This document shows positions 34,331 through 43,033 of a DNA stretch of 64,000 nt, piece after piece. How positions within the stretch are numbered: the stretch's first letter is position 1; every line of letters starts with the position of its first letter. The position numbers and the translations under genes are program-made. The DNA comes from Hyphomicrobiales bacterium (GTDB lineage: Bacteria > Pseudomonadota > Alphaproteobacteria > Rhizobiales > Rhizobiaceae): contig UBZP01000017.1 in the NCBI GenBank assembly GCA_900469965.1, positions 434,001 to 498,000 of the forward strand, read 5' to 3'. Under the pieces are notes generated by a model. That model was not told the DNA's origin. It did not search any database and saw nothing but the letters and a program-made list of their open reading frames with translations.

Positions 34331-35674
34331 ATGTCGATACTATCCAGAACGCTTGCGCTGGCGACCAGCGCCGTGATCGCCGCCGCCACGCTGACCGGGC
34401 CCGCAACGGCGCAGGACGCGACCGGCCAGCAGCTCTATCCGCTCTTCACCTATCGCACCGGCCCCTATGCGCCCTCCTTCATTCCCTTCGGCGCCGGCAA
34501 CATCGACTACCTGCGCTACGTCAACGAGGTGGAAGGCGGCGTCAACGGCGTGAAGATCCTGATCCAGGAATGCGAGACGGCCTATACCATCGAGCGCGGC
34601 ATCGAGTGCTACGAGCGCTACAAGGGCGGCTTCAACGGCGCACTGACAGCCGCCATCTATCCGCATTCGAGCGGCCTGGACGTGGCGCTGACCGACAAGG
34701 CGCGCCTCGACAAGATCCCGATCGTCAGCCCCGGCGGCGGCCAGAACATCGCCACCGACGGCCGGGTCTTCCCCTACCAGTTCCCGCTGATCTTCGACTA
34801 CTGGAGCGAGGCGCAGATCATCGTCGACTACATCGCCCAGCAGGCCGGCGGCTATGACAAGCTGAAAGGCGTGAAGATCGCCACGCTCTACCACGATTCC
34901 GGCTACGGCCGCGACACGATCGAGCCGCTCGGTATCCTCGCCAAGAAATACGGCTTCGAGGACATCCAGATCCCGGTCCCGCATCCGGGCGAGCAGCAGC
35001 AGGCGCAGTGGCAGCAGATCCGCCGCGCCGGTGCCGACTGGGTGTTCCTGCGAGGCTGGGGCGTGATGACGCCGGTGGCGATCAAGACCGCCGCGCGCGT
35101 CGGCTTCCCCGCCGACCGCATCATCGGCGACATCTGGAGCGGCTCGGAAGACGATGCCCGTCCGGCGGGCGCCGCCGCCAAGGGCTATCTCGCCGTCTCC
35201 GTTTTCCCGCCGGGCACCGACTACGGCATCCTGAAGACGCTCAAGGAGAAGATCGTCGACGCGGGCCGGTCGGATCTGAAGGACAACAGCAAGTTCGGCA
35301 CGGTCTACTACAACTACGGTGTGATCGAGGCGATCACCTTCGTCGAGGCGCTGCGCACCGGCCAGAAGAAATTCGGCAACCGGCCGCTGACGGCCGAGGA
35401 AGGCCAGTGGGCGCTCGAAAACCTGAACATCGACCAGAAGCGTATCGCCGAGCTTGGCGCCGAAGGCCTGATCAGTCCGCTGAAGACGACGATCGACAAC
35501 CACAAGGGCGAGACGATCGCCGCCAAGATCATCCAGTGGAACGGCGAGACCTGGGACACCAGGACCGACTGGATCAAGGCCGACGCCCCCCTGTTTGCCG
35601 ACGTGATCAAGGCCAAGGCCGCTGCCTACGCCGCCGAGAAGGGCATCACGCCGCGCCAGGACGCCTCCAACTGA
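34331..35674 (+). CDS. Branched-chain-type periplasmic binding protein
   Basis: Exported receptor of a HAAT-family importer, 447 residues, longer than LivK (about 370). Sec signal MSILSRTLALATSAVIAAA with cleavage after ATA or TAQ near residue 28. The mature part has GAGNIDYLRYVNEVEGGVNGVKI, ECETAYTIERGIECYERYK, a two-lobe Peripla_BP_6 core and PAGAAAKGYLAVSVFPPGTDYGIL. The ERGIECYERYK pattern is typical of the long aromatic/amide-binding branch rather than true leucine receptors, so an aromatic or sulfonated ligand is plausible. GGGGGTAACC precedes the ATG; an in-frame ATG four codons earlier is possible. Confidence 0.88.
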   Translation: MSILSRTLALATSAVIAAATLTGPATAQDATGQQLYPLFTYRTGPYAPSFIPFGAGNIDYLRYVNEVEGGVNGVKILIQECETAYTIERGIECYERYKGGFNGALTAAIYPHSSGLDVALTDKARLDKIPIVSPGGGQNIATDGRVFPYQFPLIFDYWSEAQIIVDYIAQQAGGYDKLKGVKIATLYHDSGYGRDTIEPLGILAKKYGFEDIQIPVPHPGEQQQAQWQQIRRAGADWVFLRGWGVMTPVAIKTAARVGFPADRIIGDIWSGSEDDARPAGAAAKGYLAVSVFPPGTDYGILKTLKEKIVDAGRSDLKDNSKFGTVYYNYGVIEAITFVEALRTGQKKFGNRPLTAEEGQWALENLNIDQKRIAELGAEGLISPLKTTIDNHKGETIAAKIIQWNGETWDTRTDWIKADAPLFADVIKAKAAAYAAEKGITPRQDASN

Positions 35675-35697
35675 ACGCAAGCAAGGGATCGCCGATC

Positions 35698-36468
35698 ATG
35701 ACCGAACCGAAAGCCGGCTTCCTCGAAGTCCGCAACGTGGAGGCCCTCTATGGTCAGGCGATCCTGGCCGTGCGCGACGTCTCGCTCAAGGTGGAGGAGG
35801 GCAGCATCGTTGCCCTCCTCGGCGCCAACGGCGCCGGCAAGTCGACGACGCTGAAGGCGATCTCCAATCTGCTCGGACCGGCCCGCGGCCGGGTGAGCAA
35901 GGGCGACATCCGCTGGCGCGGCGAACCCGTCAGCGCGCTATCCGCCTCGAGGCTCGTCGCCCGCGGCATCGTGCAGGTGCTGGAGGGACGCCACGTGTTC
36001 CCGCAGCTGACGGTGGAGGAGAACATCCTCTCCGGCGGGTTCGTGCGCAGGCCGTCCCGCAGTGCGCTCAGCGACGGCCTCGAGCAGGTCTACACCTGGT
36101 TTCCCCGCCTCAAGCAGAAGCGCAAGACCAAGGCCGGCCTGACCTCCGGCGGCGAGCAGCAGATGGTCGCGATCGGCCGCGCCCTGATGACGAAGCCGAA
36201 GCTCGTCCTGCTCGACGAGCCGTCCATGGGGCTGGCGCCGATCATCGTCCAGGAGATCTTCGAGATCATTCGCGGTTTGAACCGGGATTCCGGCGTGAGC
36301 TTCCTGCTCGCCGAGCAGAACGCCAGCCTGGCGCTCAAATATGCCGACCACGGCTACATTCTCGAAATGGGGCGGGTCGCCCTTTCAGGCACCGCCGCGG
36401 AACTGCGCGCCCGCGACGACGTGCACGACTTCTATCTGGGCGGTGCGCAGTCGCGCGTTCCCCACTGA
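35698..36468 (+). CDS. Branched-chain-type ABC ATPase (LivF-like)
   Basis: Second nucleotide-binding subunit, 256 residues. Walker A GANGAGKST, GIVQVLEGRHVFPQLTVEENI (LivF Q-loop region), signature TSGGEQQMVAIGRALM, Walker B LVLLDEPSMGLAP and LAEQNASLALKYADHGYILE are intact. It contains a short insertion near the Q-loop (RGRVSKGDIRWRGEPVSALS). It completes the five-subunit importer. The stop codon overlaps an ATG (TGATG) in frame with the following SfnB-like gene, whose more likely start lies 30 bases on. Confidence 0.9.
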   Translation: MTEPKAGFLEVRNVEALYGQAILAVRDVSLKVEEGSIVALLGANGAGKSTTLKAISNLLGPARGRVSKGDIRWRGEPVSALSASRLVARGIVQVLEGRHVFPQLTVEENILSGGFVRRPSRSALSDGLEQVYTWFPRLKQKRKTKAGLTSGGEQQMVAIGRALMTKPKLVLLDEPSMGLAPIIVQEIFEIIRGLNRDSGVSFLLAEQNASLALKYADHGYILEMGRVALSGTAAELRARDDVHDFYLGGAQSRVPH

Positions 36469-36497
36469 TGTTCAGCCAACAAGGAGCAGTCGCTGCC

Positions 36498-37724
36498 ATG
36501 ACCTTCGTCTACAGGGAAAACGTCCAGGGCGCCCGGCCGGATCTGTTGCAAAAATACGCCCCGGTGTTTCGCCGGATCGCCGAGGGTGCGCTCGAGCGCG
36601 AGCGCCAGCGGGTGCTGCCGCACGAGGAGATCAAATGGTTGAAGGAGGCGGGCTTTGCCGCCGTCCGTGTTCCCCGCGAACAGGGCGGCGACGGAGGATC
36701 GCTGGTCGACCTGACGGCGCTTTTGATCGCGCTCGGCGAGGCCGATTCCAACATCCCGCAGGCGCTGCGCGGCCATATCGTCTTTTCCGAGGACCGGATC
36801 TTCGCCGATCCCAGCCCGGAGCGGGACGTCTGGCTGAGGCGTTTCGTAGCCGGCGAGATTGCCGGCAACGCCTGGACCGAGATCGGCAATGTCGGCCTCT
36901 GGCAGACAGCAACCAGCGTGAAGATCGTGGACGGCATCTTCCGCCTCGACGGCCGCAAGTTCTACACGACCGGCAGCATCTTCGCCGACTGGATCGATGT
37001 GCTGGCGCGTCGCGAGGACGGCGTCGACGTGCTGGCGCTGGTCCGCGCCAGTTCCGAGGGTATCACCGTCAGCGACGACTGGGACGGCTTCGGCCAGAAG
37101 ACGACGGGCAGCGGCGAAGCGGTCTTCCGGTCGGTCGCGGTCGATCCGGACAACATCCTTCCGTTCGAGGCGCGCGTTCCTTACCAGCATGCGCTCTACC
37201 AGCTCGTGCTCCTGGCTGCGCTCGCCGGCATCGGGCGCGCGATCGTGCGCGACACCGCCGAGCAGGTGCGCAACCGGACGCGCGTCTACAGCACCGGCAC
37301 CGGCCCGACCGATCGCCAGGACCCGCAGATCCAGCAGGTGGTGGGCCAGCTTGCCGGCTTCTCCTATGCGACCGAGGCGGCCACCTTGCGCGCCGCTGCC
37401 GCCATCCAGCGCGCCTTCGAGGCGAAGACGGCCGGCCCGGACGCCGTCAAGGCCGCGACCGAGGCGGCCCATGTCGAGGTCTATTCGGCGCAGATCGTCG
37501 TGACCGAGCTCACCCAGCGCGCCGGAAGCCTGCTCTTCAACGCGCTGAGTGCCTCGGCTGCCCGCGACAGCCACGCGCTCGACCGCCATTGGCGCAATGC
37601 CCGCACGATCTCCTCGCACAATCCGGTCATCAACAAGGAACGGGTGATCGGCGACTGGCATGTCAACGGGGTGGTCCCGCCGATCAACTGGTCGATCGGT
37701 GTGCCCACGCCGCCGGCGGCATAG
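36498..37724 (+). CDS. SfnB/DszC-type flavin-dependent monooxygenase (acyl-CoA dehydrogenase fold)
   Basis: Enzyme of 408 residues in the sulfur-acquisition branch of the acyl-CoA dehydrogenase superfamily (SfnB, DszC). In DszC the fold binds FMNH2 and oxygenates organosulfur substrates. Visible landmarks are WLKEAGFAAVRVPREQGGDGGS, EIAGNAWTEIGN, LDGRKFYTTGSIFADW, DDWDGFGQKTTGSG and the C-terminal LDRHWRNARTISSHNPVINK. It ends the DszA-LIV operon, so DszA- and DszC-like activities are co-transcribed with their importer. AAGGAG lies 11 bases before the ATG used here; the ATG at 36468, overlapping the LivF-like stop, is an alternative adding ten residues. Confidence 0.85.
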   Translation: MTFVYRENVQGARPDLLQKYAPVFRRIAEGALERERQRVLPHEEIKWLKEAGFAAVRVPREQGGDGGSLVDLTALLIALGEADSNIPQALRGHIVFSEDRIFADPSPERDVWLRRFVAGEIAGNAWTEIGNVGLWQTATSVKIVDGIFRLDGRKFYTTGSIFADWIDVLARREDGVDVLALVRASSEGITVSDDWDGFGQKTTGSGEAVFRSVAVDPDNILPFEARVPYQHALYQLVLLAALAGIGRAIVRDTAEQVRNRTRVYSTGTGPTDRQDPQIQQVVGQLAGFSYATEAATLRAAAAIQRAFEAKTAGPDAVKAATEAAHVEVYSAQIVVTELTQRAGSLLFNALSASAARDSHALDRHWRNARTISSHNPVINKERVIGDWHVNGVVPPINWSIGVPTPPAA

Positions 37725-37890
37725 GCGGGCGGCAACCTCCGACGCGGCTGGTCGGCGGTGAGCGACGGCAGCGCCCGATCGGTGGCGCGGATGCCGGCGC
37801 AACGGCGTGGTGCGCGCAGGGCCCGGCTGGGGGCAGCGTTAGGAGAAAAAACTCATCCGTGCGCGAAGCTTGGAATTTGCGTTCTCGCAG

Positions 37891-37909
37891 TCCGCTAAAT
37901 TCTATAGAT
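37891..37909. promoter_or_regulatory. AT-rich sulfur-regulon element before ssuA
   Basis: TCCGCTAAATTCTATAGAT includes the 12-mer TAAATTCTATAG (37896-37907), identical to the one in the ssuD promoter (41888-41899). TTGCGT (37877-37882) followed 18 bases later by TCTATA gives a possible -35/-10 pair, which would place the element on the -10 box, as expected for a repressor site. The surrounding 221-base gap holds nothing else recognisable. Confidence 0.55.
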
Positions 37910-37945
37910 TATATATTTTAACAGAATTTCTCACGAGGGGACGTC

Positions 37946-38896
37946 ATGAAAATTTCGCGCCGCATATTCTCGACCGCACTCGCAGCCTCGCTCGCCATGC
38001 CGCTTCTGGTCGAAACCGGATGGGCGTCCGACAAGGTCGTCCGCATCGGTTACCAGAAATACGGAACGCTCGTTCTGCTCAAGGGGAAGGGGCTATTGGA
38101 AGAAAAGCTGGCGAAGATCGGCTACACGGTGACATGGACCGAGTTTCCCGCGGGCCCGCAGCTGCTCGAGGCGCTGAATGTCGGCGCGGTCGATTTCGGC
38201 ACCACCGGTGAGACGCCGCCGATCTTCGCACAGGCCGCCGGCGCGCCGCTCATCTATGTCGCGCACGAACCGCCGGCCGCCCGCGGCGAGGCGATCCTCG
38301 TGCCGAAGGACAGCCCCATCAAGACGGTGGCCGACCTCAAGGGCAAGACGGTTGCGCTGAACAAGGGATCGAACGTGCACTTCCTGCTGGTGAAGGCGCT
38401 GGAAGAGGCCGGCCTCAAATACACCGACATCAAGACGACTTTCCTGCCGCCGGCCGACGGCCGCGCCGCCTTCGAGCAGGGGGCGGTGGACGCCTGGGTC
38501 ATCTGGGATCCCTTCCAGGCCGCCGCCGAGGTGGCGATCGAGGCCCGTGAACTGCGAAACGGCGAAGGCATCGTGCCGAACCACCAGTTCTATCTCGGCG
38601 CCAGGCCCTTCGTGGAGGGCAATCCCGAGGCGGTGGACGTGGTGATCGAAGCCGTCGCGGCGATCGACGAGTGGGCGAAGGCCAATACGGCTGCCGCCGC
38701 CGCCGAGCTCGCGCCGTCCGTCGGCATTCCCGAGGACGTGCTTGCCGTCGCGCTGGAACGTCAGTCCTACGGCATCAAGGCCATCGACGAGAGCGTGATC
38801 AAACAGCAGCAATCGATCGCCGACACCTTCTTCGACCTCGGCCTGATTCCCAACCGGATCTCGATTGCGGATGTCGTGCGCAAGGGTGGCGCCTGA
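37946..38896 (+). CDS. ssuA: Aliphatic sulfonate-binding periplasmic protein
   Basis: Exported receptor of 316 residues with a Sec signal (MKISRRIFSTALAASLAMP, cleavage after WAS near residue 27). The mature protein is a close SsuA: IGYQKYGTLVLLKGKGLLEE, TWTEFPAGPQLLEALNVGAVDFGTTGETPPIFAQAAG, ADLKGKTVALNKGSNVHFLLVKALE, FEQGAVDAWVIWDPF. It binds alkanesulfonates released in soil or by plants, for use as sulfur source. ACGAGGGGACGTC precedes the ATG. It is the first gene of ssuACB, with the monooxygenase ssuD convergent downstream. Confidence 0.95.
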   Translation: MKISRRIFSTALAASLAMPLLVETGWASDKVVRIGYQKYGTLVLLKGKGLLEEKLAKIGYTVTWTEFPAGPQLLEALNVGAVDFGTTGETPPIFAQAAGAPLIYVAHEPPAARGEAILVPKDSPIKTVADLKGKTVALNKGSNVHFLLVKALEEAGLKYTDIKTTFLPPADGRAAFEQGAVDAWVIWDPFQAAAEVAIEARELRNGEGIVPNHQFYLGARPFVEGNPEAVDVVIEAVAAIDEWAKANTAAAAAELAPSVGIPEDVLAVALERQSYGIKAIDESVIKQQQSIADTFFDLGLIPNRISIADVVRKGGA

Positions 38897-39732
38897 TGGC
38901 CGAGACGTCGGTGGCCGGCTACGCTGCCGGCGACATTCGCAGCCCCGTCCTGAAGGGCCTGGGGAGGGCGCTTGCGCCCTGGGCCCTTCCCATCGTGCTG
39001 CTGATCGCATGGGAGATCGCGGCCCGCACCGGTCTCGTCACGGCGCGCCTCATGCCGGCGCCAACGACGATCGCCGCGGCGTTCTGGAGGTCGCTCCTGG
39101 ACGGCTCGCTGCTCTTCCACACGCTCGCCTCCACCCAGCGCGCCCTGATCGGGCTCGTCATCGGCGGCGGCCTCGGTTTTGTGGCGGGGGTCGTCAACGG
39201 CCTGTGGAAGCCCGCCGAGACGCTGTTCGACAGCACGCTCCAGATGGTGCGCAACATCCCGCCCCTGGCGCTCATTCCGCTGGTGATCCTCTGGTTCGGC
39301 ATCGACGAGACGGCCAAGATCTTCCTCGTCTCCATCGGCGTTTTCTTCCCGATCTACATCAACACCTTCTACGGCGTGCGCACCATCGATCCGCAGCTCG
39401 TCGAGATGGCCTCCGTCTACGGACTTGACCGCAAGGCCCTGATCCAGCGCATCATTCTGCCCGGCGCGCTGCCGTCCATTCTCGTCGGCCTGCGCTACGC
39501 CCTCGGCTTCATGTGGCTGACGCTGATCGTCGCCGAGACGATCTCGGCAACGAACGGCATCGGCTACATGACCATGAACGCGCGCGAGTTCCTGCAGACC
39601 GACGTCGTGCTCCTGGGCATCATCGTCTATGCGCTTCTCGGCAAGCTCGCGGACGTCGCGACCCGCGCCATCGAGAAGCGCGTGCTCCTCTGGCACCCGG
39701 CCTATCAGGTCAAGCAGGGGGACCGGCAATGA
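38896..39732 (+). CDS. ssuC: Aliphatic sulfonate ABC transporter permease
   Basis: Inner-membrane subunit of 278 residues with six predicted helices. WALPIVLLIAWEIAARTGLVTARLMPAPTTI is the N-terminal signature, VRNIPPLALIPLVILWFGIDETAKIFLVSIGVFFPIYINTFYGVR the central conserved region, and EMASVYGLDRKALIQRIILPGALPSILVGLR the coupling loop. The ATG shares its A with the ssuA stop (TGATG), and it overlaps ssuB by ATGA. Confidence 0.93.
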   Translation: MAETSVAGYAAGDIRSPVLKGLGRALAPWALPIVLLIAWEIAARTGLVTARLMPAPTTIAAAFWRSLLDGSLLFHTLASTQRALIGLVIGGGLGFVAGVVNGLWKPAETLFDSTLQMVRNIPPLALIPLVILWFGIDETAKIFLVSIGVFFPIYINTFYGVRTIDPQLVEMASVYGLDRKALIQRIILPGALPSILVGLRYALGFMWLTLIVAETISATNGIGYMTMNAREFLQTDVVLLGIIVYALLGKLADVATRAIEKRVLLWHPAYQVKQGDRQ

Positions 39733-40472
39733 GCGCGGCCGATTTGCATGAGCCTGAAAGCGCAGGCGGCCTGCCGATCGCCCTGACCCGGGTCGAAAAA
39801 TCCTTCGGCAGGCTCAGTGTGCTCGGCAATCTCAACCTGGAGATTCCCGCCGGCCAGTTTCTGGCGGTTGTCGGGCGGTCGGGAGGCGGCAAGTCGACGC
39901 TGATGCGCCTTGTCGCGGGCCTCGACACGGCGAGCAGCGGCGGCGTCAGCATCGGTGGGCGCAAGGTCGAGCGGCTCCATCCCGCAGTGCGCCTGCTGTT
40001 TCAGGAGGCACGTCTCGTGCCCTGGCAGCGCGTCGGCGAGAATGTCGGCATCGCCCGCGGCGTCGACTGGCAGGCTCGGGCACGGCGCGTCCTTGCCGAT
40101 GTCGGGCTGGAGGGGCGCGAGAACGACTGGCCCACCGTGCTCTCCGGCGGCCAGCGGCAACGCGTGGCGCTGGCCCGGGCGTTGGTCAGCGCGCCGCAGA
40201 TCCTGCTGCTCGACGAGCCCTTCGGCGCCCTGGATGCGCTGACCCGCATCGAAATGCACCGCCTGCTGGAGCAGATCTGGTCCGACAGGGGGTTTACGAC
40301 GGTGCTGATCACCCACGACGTCGCCGAGGCCGTCGCGCTGGCCGATCGGGTCATCGTGCTGAAGGAGGGCGGCATCGCGCTCGATATCGACATCGATCTC
40401 GAGCGCCCCCGGCAGGAGCTTGCCGATCCGCGGGCCGTCGATCTCCAGCGGCAGATCCTCGAAGCGGTTTGA
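39729..40472 (+). CDS. ssuB: Aliphatic sulfonate ABC transporter ATPase
   Basis: Nucleotide-binding subunit, 247 residues. Walker A is GRSGGGKST, Q-loop LFQEARLVPW (the typical SsuB E-A-R-L-x-P-W), signature LSGGQRQRVALARAL, Walker B ILLLDEPFGALD and switch His ITHDVAEAV. It completes the SsuACB importer; the monooxygenase that uses the cargo is on the opposite strand beyond a terminator. Confidence 0.94.
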   Translation: MSAADLHEPESAGGLPIALTRVEKSFGRLSVLGNLNLEIPAGQFLAVVGRSGGGKSTLMRLVAGLDTASSGGVSIGGRKVERLHPAVRLLFQEARLVPWQRVGENVGIARGVDWQARARRVLADVGLEGRENDWPTVLSGGQRQRVALARALVSAPQILLLDEPFGALDALTRIEMHRLLEQIWSDRGFTTVLITHDVAEAVALADRVIVLKEGGIALDIDIDLERPRQELADPRAVDLQRQILEAV

Positions 40473-40595
40473 TCCCGCCCGGTTCGGGCGTGACGTCGTC
40501 CCGCCGAAAGCGAACAACCTTCTGGTCGAAAGCGCGACGCGGCCGCGATTGGCCGGACCCTGGGACTGTCTGGCCGGCATGATTGGAAACGAAAA

Positions 40596-40621
40596 AACCG
40601 TTCGGGTTGCCCCGAACGGTT
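40596..40621 (-). terminator. Rho-independent terminator of ssuD
   Basis: Read on the minus strand, an 11-base perfect stem AACCGTTCGGG/CCCGAACGGTT with a 4-base loop is followed by TTTTC, directly after the ssuD stop. On the plus strand the A-run precedes it, so it serves mainly ssuD, though it also lies 123 bases after ssuB and may act both ways. Confidence 0.88.
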
Positions 40622-40644
40622 GCTGCGCGTCTGCGGGTCGACGA

Positions 40645-41814
40645 CTACGACGCCGAGGTGAGCTTGACGTTGCCGCCATGGCCGCCGCCGCCGAAGACGT
40701 GGCGGGCGCCGAAGGAGGAGCGGAGCTGCCCGTGCGGGCCGGGCAGGCCGAGCTCGGGGAAGAGCAGTTCGGAGACCCGATAGGCCTCTTCGAGATGCGG
40801 GTAGCCCGAGGCGATGACCGTATCGATGCCGAGCGCCTGGTACTCGCGCAGGCGGGCGGCGACGGTCTTCGGCGAGCCGACCAATGCGGTGCCTGCGCCC
40901 GAACGCACGAGGCCGATGCCGGCCCAGAGGTTGGGCGAGACTTCCAGCTTGTCGCGACGGCCGTTGTGCAGCGCGATCATGCGCGCCTGGCCGACGGAAT
41001 CGGAGTTCTTGGTCAGCACTTCCTGTGCCGCGGCGATGGCCTCGTCGGAGAGCTTCGAGATCAGCCGGTCGGCCGCCTCCCAGGCTTCGTCGTCCGTCTC
41101 GCGCACGATGAAGTGCAGGCGGATGCCGAAGGAGGCCTCGCGGCCATGGGCGGCGGCGGCCTTGCGGGCGTGGGCGATCTTTTCGGCCACCTGCGCTGGC
41201 GGTTCGCCCCAGGTCAGGTACTTGTCGACGAGGCCGCCTGCGAAATCGATCGCGGCATCGGAGGAGCCGCCGAAATAGATCGGCGGGCGCGGCTGCTGCA
41301 CTGGCGGCAGGCCGAGCTTGGCGTCGATCGCCTTGATATACTTGCCGTCGAGCGTGGAATGGCCGGTCTCGATCAGCTCGTTGAAGACCTGGAAGAATTC
41401 GGCGGCGTGGTCGTAGCGCTCGTCATGCGGCAGGAAGATGCCGTCGCCGGCCAGTTCCTGCGCGCTGCCGCCGACCACGATGTTGAGAAGAAGCCGGCCG
41501 TTCGAGACGCGGTCGAGCGTCGATGCGAGGCGGGCGTAGTAGGCGGGGGTCGCGGTGCCGGGGCGGATCGCCACCAGGAACTTCAGCCGCTCGGTGCGGG
41601 CGGCGAGGTCGGCGGCCAGCACGAAGGATTCCTCGCAGGCCGCGCCGACCGGGATCAGCACGCCCGAATAGCCGAGACGGTCCGCGGCGACGGCGATCTC
41701 GCGGAAGTAGCCGGGATCGGCCGGCCGGGCGAGCTCGTCCGAACCGAGATAGGATCCATCGCCGGAACTGGGGATGAACCAGAGGAAATCGAGAGGCTGG
41801 TCGGTTTTGGTCAT
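40645..41814 (-). CDS. ssuD: FMNH2-dependent alkanesulfonate monooxygenase
   Basis: Luciferase-family enzyme of 389 residues that cleaves the C-S bond of alkanesulfonates to sulfite and an aldehyde, using FMNH2 from a reductase. Conserved SsuD landmarks are [16 protein letters not shown], the active-site cysteine C60 ([12 protein letters not shown]), [42 protein letters not shown], the mobile-loop arginine in [15 protein letters not shown], and a glycine-rich tail ([12 protein letters not shown]). It is convergent with ssuACB and carries its own promoter element. The nearest flavin reductase is at 48664. No ssuE is adjacent. Confidence 0.95.
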   Translation of the reverse strand: MTKTDQPLDFLWFIPSSGDGSYLGSDELARPADPGYFREIAVAADRLGYSGVLIPVGAACEESFVLAADLAARTERLKFLVAIRPGTATPAYYARLASTLDRVSNGRLLLNIVVGGSAQELAGDGIFLPHDERYDHAAEFFQVFNELIETGHSTLDGKYIKAIDAKLGLPPVQQPRPPIYFGGSSDAAIDFAGGLVDKYLTWGEPPAQVAEKIAHARKAAAAHGREASFGIRLHFIVRETDDEAWEAADRLISKLSDEAIAAAQEVLTKNSDSVGQARMIALHNGRRDKLEVSPNLWAGIGLVRSGAGTALVGSPKTVAARLREYQALGIDTVIASGYPHLEEAYRVSELLFPELGLPGPHGQLRSSFGARHVFGGGGHGGNVKLTSAS

Positions 41815-41884
41815 GAAATATCATCCTGCATAGGCGGGCTGTCGATCAGGGGGCAGGCTGCCGCCTGCCCGGTCGAGCACAGAA

Positions 41885-41902
41885 TAATAAATTCTATAGT
41901 TT
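41885..41902. promoter_or_regulatory. AT-rich sulfur-regulon element before ssuD
   Basis: AATAAATTCTATAGTTTG contains TAAATTCTATAG (41888-41899), a 12-mer identical to the one in front of ssuA although the two genes face each other 4 kb apart. It lies 70-90 bases upstream of ssuD. The rest of the gap to aapM is GC-rich with small hairpins. Confidence 0.55.
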
Positions 41903-41977
41903 GAGTAAGGAATTATATTTCTTCCTGGGCGGGCTCCTGGGATTTTTCGTCGCGGCAGGCCCTGAACGGGGCCGGGG

Positions 41978-43033
41978 CTATGGGCGCCTTGCGCCCGCCG
42001 CGAGCTTGTTCTCCAGCCAGCGGCTGTAACGCGACGCGCCGAAGCAGATGACGAAATAGACGACGGCGACGACGAGATAGGCCTCGTTGTAGAAGCCGAG
42101 CCATTGCGGATCGGCGGCGGACGCGCGGGCGGCGTTCAAGAGGTCGAAAATGCCGATGACGGCGAGCAGGGAGGTGGCGAGCAGGAAGCCGATGGCAAGG
42201 TTCACCATGCCGGGAATGACGATGCGCAACGCCTGCGGCAGGATGACGAGCCGCTGCGTGCGCCAGTAGCCGAGCCCCAGCGCCGTCGCCGCCTCATGTT
42301 GGCCGGAGGGGATGGCCTGCAGGCCGGCGCGGATGACCTCGGCGATGTAGGCGGCCCAGAACAGCGTGATCATGACGATGGCGCGCAGCATCTTGTCGAG
42401 GGAGAGCGCGTCCGGCAGGGCCATCGGCAGGATGAGCATGGCGACATAGAGGATGGCGACCATCGGCGTGCCGCGCATCAGCTCGATGTAGAGCACCGAG
42501 AAGGTTCTGAGACCCCCGAGCGTCGAGCGGCGGGCAAGCGCCAGAAGCACGGCGATCGGCGTTGCCGCCGCAAAGCAGACGGCCCAGACGAAGAGCGTGA
42601 CCGGCAGGCCGCCCCACTGGTTCGAGGCAACGGGTGTCGACGTGAAGGCGCCTTGCATCAGAAGCCAGCAGGCAAGGATGGTCAGCGGCCAGGCGATGAG
42701 CAGCGTGCGGCCCCACAGGCGCGGCAGGGCACTCGCGGTCAGGATCGCCGCCAGGAGCAGGATGACGAGCGACGGCCGCCATTGCAGGGCCGGCGGGTAG
42801 AAGGCGAAGAGGATGAAGCGCAGCTTGGCCGTCACGAAGGCCCAGCAGGCACCGTCGCGTGTACAGGACGCGGCATTTCCCGAGAAGGTGGCATCGAGCA
42901 CCGCCCAGCGGAACAGCGGCGGCAGGGTCTGTGAGAGCAGCAGCAGCGTCGCGATGGTGACCAGCGTGTTGGCGCGCGTGCCGAAGAGGCCGGTGCGCAG
43001 CGTCGTGAGCAGACGGGGGGAGGCGGCGGTCAT
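41978..43033 (-). CDS. aapM: General L-amino acid ABC permease, AapM/GltK type
   Basis: Inner-membrane subunit, 351 residues, longer than most polar-amino-acid permeases because of the Aap-type N-terminal helices (NTLVTIATLLLLSQTLPPLF; WRPSLVILLLAAILTASAL). The core contains FSVLYIELMRGTPMVAILYV, the coupling loop AEVIRAGLQAIPSGQHEAATALGLGYWRTQRLVILPQALRIVIPGMVN, and the C-terminal ASRYSRWLENKLA. It overlaps the AapQ-like stop (ATGA). Unlike rhizobial aapJQMP, no ATPase gene follows: the next gene downstream on this strand is ssuD with its own promoter. Confidence 0.88.
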   Translation of the reverse strand: MTAASPRLLTTLRTGLFGTRANTLVTIATLLLLSQTLPPLFRWAVLDATFSGNAASCTRDGACWAFVTAKLRFILFAFYPPALQWRPSLVILLLAAILTASALPRLWGRTLLIAWPLTILACWLLMQGAFTSTPVASNQWGGLPVTLFVWAVCFAAATPIAVLLALARRSTLGGLRTFSVLYIELMRGTPMVAILYVAMLILPMALPDALSLDKMLRAIVMITLFWAAYIAEVIRAGLQAIPSGQHEAATALGLGYWRTQRLVILPQALRIVIPGMVNLAIGFLLATSLLAVIGIFDLLNAARASAADPQWLGFYNEAYLVVAVVYFVICFGASRYSRWLENKLAAGARRP

